Below, piece after piece: positions 59,781-64,000 of a DNA stretch of 64,000 nt. Origin of the DNA: Anaeropeptidivorans aminofermentans (lineage in GTDB: Bacteria; Bacillota; Clostridia; Lachnospirales; UBA5962); the NCBI RefSeq assembly GCF_940670685.1, contig NZ_OW711693.1, positions 2,294,001 to 2,358,000 on the forward strand, read 5' to 3'. The notes under the pieces are model-generated. The model had not been told where the DNA came from, made no database searches, and saw nothing but the letters and a program-made list of their open reading frames with translations. Each line of letters begins with the position of its first letter. The first letter of the stretch is position 1. The position numbers and the translations under genes were made by a program.

Positions 59781-61154
59781 TTAAAAGCTTATTCCATCTT
59801 CTACATACTTGACAAGATCTTCTATTTTTATTCTTTCCTGTTCCATAGAATCTCTGTGTCTTACGGTTACGCAGCCGTCTTCAAGAGAGTCAAAGTCAAA
59901 GGTTATGCAATAAGGAGTACCGATTTCATCCTGGCGCCTATACCGCTTTCCTATGGAGCCGGATTCATCATACTCACAATTAAAATGCTTGGAAAGCATA
60001 TTATATACTTCTATACTGCCTTTTGAAAGCTTCTTTGAAAGGGGAAGAACAGCAGCCTTTATGGGCGCAAGAGCTGGATGAAAGCGCATTACTGTTCTTG
60101 TATCACCTTCGGCAACCTCCTCCTCGTCATAGGCTTCACTTAAGAAAGCAAGGGTAACTCTATCTGCACCGAGAGAAGGCTCAACACAGTAAGGAATATA
60201 TTTTTCATTGGTGGTTTGGTCGAAATAAGAAAGGTCCTCACCAGAAAACTCCTGATGCTTTTTAAGGTCGTAATCGGTTCTGTCGGCTATACCCCAAAGC
60301 TCACCCCAGCCAAAGGGGAAAAGGAACTCAATATCCGTCGTTGCCTTGCTGTAATGAGAAAGCTCCTCAGGCTTATGATCCCTTACTCTCATGCTTTCTT
60401 CTTTGATGCCAAGGTCTTTAAGCCAATTAATACAGAAGGCTCTCCAATATTGGAACCATTCCAAATCTGTACCCGGCTCACAGAAAAATTCAAGCTCCAT
60501 CTGCTCAAATTCCCTTGTTCTAAAGGTGAAGTTACCCGGAGTTATTTCATTTCTAAAGGATTTTCCTATTTGGCCTATACCAAAGGGGATTTTCTTTCTT
60601 GTCGTTCTCTGAACGTTTTTAAAATTAACGAAAATACCTTGAGCTGTTTCAGGACGAAGATAAATAGTACTTTTACTGTCCTCCGTAACTCCTGCGAAGG
60701 TTTTAAACATCAGGTTAAACTGGCGTATATCAGTAAAGTCGTGCTCACCGCAGGAAGGGCATTTGATATTGTTATCTTCGATATATTTTTTCATTTCTTC
60801 GTTGGTCCAGCCGTCTACAGGCTCACCGTCATTTCTGAAATCCTCAATAATCTTATCGGCTCTGAAACGCTCATGGCATTTACGGCAGTCCATTAAGGGA
60901 TCGGAAAAGCCTCCCACGTGGCCGCTGGCCTCCCACACTCTGGGATTCATAAGGATAGCACAGTCAACACCTACATTATAAGTGCTTTCCTGTACGAACT
61001 TTTTCCACCATGCCTTTTTTATATTATTTTTAAGCTCTACGCCTAAGGGGCCGTAATCCCATGAATTAGCAAGTCCGCCGTAAATTTCGGAGCCTGGGAA
61101 TATAAAACCTCTGGCCTTTGAAAGAGCAACTATTTTTTCCATTGATTTCTTCAT
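59781..61154 (-). CDS. glyS: Glycyl-tRNA synthetase (dimeric type)
   Basis: 457 residues, class II. Motif 1 region [20 protein letters not shown], a Cys-rich zinc-like block (DCRKCHERF and KCPSCGEHD), motif 2 [20 protein letters not shown], motif 3 [12 protein letters not shown], and a C-terminal anticodon-binding domain. It charges tRNA-Gly. The homodimeric form, common in Clostridia, replaces the GlyQS tetramer. AAGGAG precedes the ATG. A T-box leader lies upstream, with a repeat element between it and the gene. Confidence 0.97.
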   Translation of the reverse strand: MKKSMEKIVALSKARGFIFPGSEIYGGLANSWDYGPLGVELKNNIKKAWWKKFVQESTYNVGVDCAILMNPRVWEASGHVGGFSDPLMDCRKCHERFRADKIIEDFRNDGEPVDGWTNEEMKKYIEDNNIKCPSCGEHDFTDIRQFNLMFKTFAGVTEDSKSTIYLRPETAQGIFVNFKNVQRTTRKKIPFGIGQIGKSFRNEITPGNFTFRTREFEQMELEFFCEPGTDLEWFQYWRAFCINWLKDLGIKEESMRVRDHKPEELSHYSKATTDIEFLFPFGWGELWGIADRTDYDLKKHQEFSGEDLSYFDQTTNEKYIPYCVEPSLGADRVTLAFLSEAYDEEEVAEGDTRTVMRFHPALAPIKAAVLPLSKKLSKGSIEVYNMLSKHFNCEYDESGSIGKRYRRQDEIGTPYCITFDFDSLEDGCVTVRHRDSMEQERIKIEDLVKYVEDGISF

Positions 61155-61434
61155 ATTTATATCTCCTTTCCTTTTTATTATGGCCTTTCTAAAAACAGTT
61201 AAATCATGAATGCTTTGCGATAAATTGGATTTTAAAATTATTTTGATTTACAAAACTTAGTCTTATGGCAAAACATCCCTGATTTAAAATTTCAAGAAAT
61301 GCACAATCTAATTTAATTTTAATATTTTAAAATTATTTGTGAAGCTTTTTAGGCTTTACTATTGTTATTTCGCTTTACATATAATGAAAATTTAAACCCC
61401 AGGATTTTGCAGACCAAAATTTCTTTTATCAATT

Positions 61435-61561
61435 TATAGCAAAATAAGATTAAGGTAAGAACAAAAAACTATTTTTCATAAACGGCTTAAAATATAGAAT
61501 CACTATTTTAAGCCATTCAAAATATACGGTTTTTGTTACGCTAATTCATTGTTTCGCTATA
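61435..61561. repeat. Family A element, copy 9, in the glyS leader
   Basis: TATAGCAAAAT start and GTTTCGCTATA end; CATAAACGGCTTAAAATATA, TTTTAAGCCATTCAAAATAT and ACGGTTTTTGTTACG match the copy 4 subtype. Confidence 0.7.
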
Positions 61562-61573
61562 GTATATAAAGCC

Positions 61574-61772
61574 AAAATAAAAAGCCTTCTATCCAATGCA
61601 GTTAAATGCAAGGGACGAAAGCTTGACTTCCGTGGTTCCACCCTAATTGACCGGCATACACCAGCCCACTTTAAAGTAAGTATGCTCAAAAGCGCCAACC
61701 AGAAAAAATGAACACAGGGCTTTCACCAACTCCCATTCGCTAATGCGGATTCATCCGCGTGTCTTTTTTAAC
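61574..61772 (-). promoter_or_regulatory. T-box riboswitch of glyS
   Basis: The minus-strand T-box sequence AGGGTGGAACCACGG (about 61630-61645) precedes a terminator (AGCTTTCGTCCC pairing with GGATAGAAGGCT, then TTTTTATTTT). Upstream lies a Stem-I-like domain with AGTTGGTGAAAGCCC. Uncharged tRNA pairs with the T-box and prevents termination. The specifier codon was not placed with certainty; glycine is inferred from the gene downstream. Confidence 0.85.
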
Positions 61773-61842
61773 CAGCCTTCTTCATCAAAGCATATATTAA
61801 ATTTCAATATATAGAAACTTTACCATATGATGGAGACTATTG

Positions 61843-62179
61843 TCAATAAGAATTTATACTAAGAGAACTTGAAAATTACATAAACATAAGCTTGTATAGC
61901 AATTTATTTTTATTCTGCCATAAGTATTTGGCTTTAGAAAGCATAAATAAGCGAAAAGTAAATTAATAATAGCGCTCTTTCATATAAATTTAGCTATAGA
62001 CAGTTTTTAAGTAAACGCGTTTTATCGTTTTTCAAGTTTATTGACTGTATAATGCACTTTTTAATAAGTAAAATTCGAAGTTATTTCACAAATCTGAACC
62101 TTTACTTTCTAAGTTCAAGGATATATTTATATTTAAATCGCGTTTTTTAAGTTCCTATTTTTTCATTATAAATGATAAA
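61843..62179. other. Gene-free stretch upstream of the T-box
   Basis: It holds a family C copy (61895-61976) and AT-rich DNA. The glyS promoter is expected near its left end but no clear boxes were assigned. Confidence 0.4.
61895..61976. repeat. Family C palindromic element, copy 6
   Basis: TATAGCAATTTATTTTTATT, AAGTATTTGGCTTTAGAAAG, GCGAAAAGTAAATTAATAAT and AGCGCT; ends are imperfect inverted repeats. Confidence 0.65.
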
Positions 62180-62321
62180 GGCTGATGACAAGTCATCAGC
62201 CCCGGCGTGCATACAGCACAAAACCGAATTGTTTTCCCAAACCAATACAATAAATAATCTCTTAAATGCTGTCTATACATTTAAATAAATAATATTGATT
62301 GTGGAGCCTCATTGAGGCTCC
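62180..62321 (-). ncRNA. Possible small RNA between two hairpins
   Basis: On the minus strand GGAGCCTCAATGAGGCTCC (62321-62303) is followed after about 100 bases by GGCTGATGACTTGTCATCAG(CC), then TTTATCATTT, a terminator-like end. No gene lies between. No known RNA family was recognised. Confidence 0.25.
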
Positions 62322-62415
62322 TAATTATAATAACCAATTCATAAAGAAAAAATTCTAAATACTTAAATAAAAATTAAATTTTGATTTTAATTATTTAAAA
62401 GCCAAGCTATTATCT

Positions 62416-62447
62416 AAAAAATACGCAGACTAAGCCCGCGTATTTTA
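62416..62447 (-). terminator. Terminator of efp
   Basis: AAAATACGC and GCGTATTTT arms with a TTTTTTAG tail on the minus strand. Confidence 0.8.
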
Positions 62448-62464
62448 ATTTTTTAATATAAAGA

Positions 62465-63022
62465 TTATACTCTTCCGAGATATTCTCCCGAACGTGTATC
62501 TATTTTTATAACGTCTCCGATATTTATAAATAAAGGAACATTTATGCTTGTACCTGTTTCAAGCTTTGCAGGCTTTGTTGCACCTGTAGCAGTATCGCCT
62601 TTGAAGCCCGGCTCTGTATCAACTACTTCAAGCTCTACAAAAAGAGGAGGCTCTATACCGAAAACCTTTCCGTTATGGGAAAGTATTTTAACCATTTCAT
62701 TTTCTTTAACAAATTCCAAAGCGTCGCCAACATCAGATGCGTTAACAGCACTCTGTTCGAAGCTTTCAACGTCCATAAAATGGTAAAGTTCTCCGTCGGT
62801 GTAAAGAAACTGCATATCCTTTCTGTCTATATGAGCCTTAGGCATTTTTTCAGATGGGCGGAAGGTTCTTTCAGTAACGCCGCCTGAAATTAAATTTCTT
62901 ATTTTAGTACGTACAAAGGCGGCGCCCTTTCCCGGCTTTACATGCTGAAATTCAATTATAGTATAAATATCGCCGTCAATTTCAACTGTTACTCCATTTC
63001 TAAACTCACTTGCAGAAATCAT
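62465..63022 (-). CDS. efp: Elongation factor P
   Basis: 185 residues, three beta-barrel domains. Lys32 in [18 protein letters not shown] is the tip residue that enters the peptidyl transferase centre and, in Bacillus, carries 5-aminopentanol. [20 protein letters not shown] and [20 protein letters not shown] close the protein. EF-P helps ribosomes through polyproline. AGGAGG precedes the ATG. It follows aroQ and comFB, a common local order in Clostridia, but a strong hairpin separates the transcripts. Confidence 0.97.
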   Translation of the reverse strand: MISASEFRNGVTVEIDGDIYTIIEFQHVKPGKGAAFVRTKIRNLISGGVTERTFRPSEKMPKAHIDRKDMQFLYTDGELYHFMDVESFEQSAVNASDVGDALEFVKENEMVKILSHNGKVFGIEPPLFVELEVVDTEPGFKGDTATGATKPAKLETGTSINVPLFINIGDVIKIDTRSGEYLGRV

Positions 63023-63129
63023 AAAATCCTCCTAAATATAAGGTATAAATTAATTTGAGCCCGGTTAAAAAACCTTCCGAACGTCAATTATAGCCGAAAA
63101 TAATATCCATATTTAATTTTAATTTTGTA

Positions 63130-63172
63130 TTATATACTTAGTAAGCTTTTTAAAGCTTACTAAGTATATAAT
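63130..63172 (-). terminator. Long perfect hairpin after aroQ
   Basis: TATATACTTAGTAAGCTTT and its exact inverse AAAGCTTACTAAGTATATA, separated by two bases; it lies between aroQ and efp. Confidence 0.65.
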
Positions 63173-63196
63173 ATAATTTTTCAAAAATCCATCTAT

Positions 63197-63643
63197 TTAT
63201 TGCTGATTAATTAAAATTTCATTTACAGCATCTAGGGCAAGTAAATATCCGTAAGAACCAAACCCGCAAAGCTGCCCTTTACACACCGGTGCAATAACGG
63301 AAGTATGCCTGAACTCTTCCCTTTGATGAATATTTGATAAATGTACCTCAACGGTTGGGATACTTACAGATGCAATACAGTCTCTTATGGCATAAGAATA
63401 ATGTGTATAGGCCCCAGGATTTATTATTATAGCTTCTACGCCTTCATAATAGCAAGACTGAATATAATTGATTATATCTCCTTCGGAATTCGACTGGTAG
63501 CATTCTGCGTCAAAAGAAAGCTCCTCAGCTCTTTCAAGGATTCTTTTATTAATATCGTCTAAAAATTCGCTTCCATAAAAATCCTTTTCCCTGATACCTG
63601 TAAAATTTAAATTGGGACCGTGGATTATTCTTACTTTATTCAT
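63197..63643 (-). CDS. aroQ: Type II 3-dehydroquinate dehydratase
   Basis: 148 residues. HGPNLNFTGIREKDFYGSEF (catalytic tyrosine loop), NPGAYTHYSYAIRDCI, and VEVHLSNIHQREEFRHTS with the catalytic histidine are diagnostic, as is CGFGSYGYLLALDAV. It converts 3-dehydroquinate to 3-dehydroshikimate in aromatic amino-acid synthesis. It lies 14 bases after comFB on the same strand. Confidence 0.97.
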   Translation of the reverse strand: MNKVRIIHGPNLNFTGIREKDFYGSEFLDDINKRILERAEELSFDAECYQSNSEGDIINYIQSCYYEGVEAIIINPGAYTHYSYAIRDCIASVSIPTVEVHLSNIHQREEFRHTSVIAPVCKGQLCGFGSYGYLLALDAVNEILINQQ

Positions 63644-63657
63644 AAACGCACCCCTTA

Positions 63658-63945
63658 TTAAGCTTCTGCGTCTTTCTTTTTATTATGTCTTGGATTTTTC
63701 TTTACTATATCCACAGCTCTCGCTATCGCTGAAACCACGTCTACATCAAATTGCTGCTGAAGTATAGAGACCTTAGAATATAACTGTCCTTTTTCCGTTG
63801 CAATATATTTTGGAGGCAGAGAGTTAAGCGCAACTGCCAGAATATCCATTCTGCATATTTCGCAGTCACAGCCGCCGCAGGATTCTATAACCTTGTCAAG
63901 GCTTTCCAAAACAATTTCCTCCATATAATTTTTAACAACTATCAT
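63658..63945 (-). CDS. ComFB-like protein
   Basis: 95 residues from the ATG at 63945 (GGAGG upstream); an in-frame ATG at 63963 would add six. VVKNYMEEIVLESLDKVIES, CGGCDCEICRMDILAVALNS (four close cysteines, a likely zinc site) and LPPKYIATEKGQLYSKV match the ComFB family, named from the Bacillus comF operon. In cyanobacteria relatives bind cyclic dinucleotides; the role here is unknown. Confidence 0.88.
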   Translation of the reverse strand: MIVVKNYMEEIVLESLDKVIESCGGCDCEICRMDILAVALNSLPPKYIATEKGQLYSKVSILQQQFDVDVVSAIARAVDIVKKNPRHNKKKDAEA

Positions 63946-63962
63946 ATAATTACCTCCGGACA

Positions 63963-64000
63963 TTATATTAATTTCAATTCGTCTGCATCTGTACTGTAAT
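63963..64000 (-). CDS. Possible C-terminal tail of the next gene (cut by window edge)
   Basis: A minus-strand frame reading YSTDADELKLI then TAA runs off the window. Its position just ahead of comFB would suit an upstream operon member, but twelve codons cannot identify it. Confidence 0.25.
   Translation of the reverse strand, partial: YSTDADELKLI

Noticed and set aside
60216-60896. A 226-codon plus-strand frame opposite glyS
   Set aside because: Antisense of a conserved synthetase; low-complexity composition and no start signal.
1-64000. A conventional CRISPR-Cas or restriction-modification system
   Set aside because: No cas, nuclease or methyltransferase genes and no regular repeat-spacer array were found in the window.

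Overview
The window looks like chromosome of a low-GC, anaerobic, endospore-forming member of the Clostridia, probably Lachnospirales-like. The sequence supports this with sporulation genes (spoIIP, spoVT, yabP, yabQ), a long single-chain pyruvate:ferredoxin oxidoreductase, pyruvate phosphate dikinase, type III glutamine synthetase, the SCIFF peptide with its radical SAM maturase, and a T-box ahead of glyS. I cannot name a species.

Layout. 1-5.7 kb: the 3' end of glnN, a small membrane protein, a tight minus-strand trio (cytoplasmic binding protein, HypB/UreG-like GTPase, ABC-type ATPase) with no permease, and a divergent amino-acid permease. 5.8-21 kb: nifJ, a D,D-carboxypeptidase, spoIIP, a CarD-like regulator, a thyA-dfrA operon, GNAT enzymes, an LD-carboxypeptidase, an HD-GYP response regulator, a nitroreductase and a decayed MazG-like gene. 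21-35.7 kb: an AIM24-like protein, a flavodiiron protein followed by an IS200-type insertion sequence, recJ-apt, the SCIFF locus, a PHP phosphoesterase, bioY with a cyclase, two AraC regulators and an orphan radical SAM protein. 35.9-37.7 kb: accessory material with a 38-residue protein, the tail end of a prophage tail module and odd short repeats. 37.7-43 kb: rplM-rpsI, tRNA-Met and tRNA-Val, and the conserved spoVT-mazG-hup-S4-yabP-yabQ-divIC series. 44-52.6 kb: rnhB, an FlhB-like protein, yraN, pgeF, a DUF512 radical SAM protein, der, plsY, gpsA, an M42 peptidase, and a pseudouridine synthase. 53-64 kb: a TipAS-type MerR regulator with a clear operator, a UDG-family protein, an FAD reductase, ppdK, glyS with its T-box, efp, aroQ and comFB.

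The intergenic spaces are the most unusual part. They carry at least three families of short palindromic elements that look like miniature mobile elements. Family A is about 130 bp with TATAGTAAATTT termini (nine copies plus remnants). Family B is a paired-hairpin unit of about 80 bp. Family C is about 85 bp with CAATTTACTTTT termini (six copies). One family A copy is split by a family C copy, and another separates the glyS T-box from glyS.

Most genes are housekeeping. The best candidate for an undescribed system is the trio at 1.1-4.0 kb. Its binding protein has no signal peptide and its ATPase has no membrane partner, and both start with a similar small helical domain. The GTPase between them carries paired cysteines, suggesting cytoplasmic handling of a metal or cofactor rather than membrane transport. 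That is inference.
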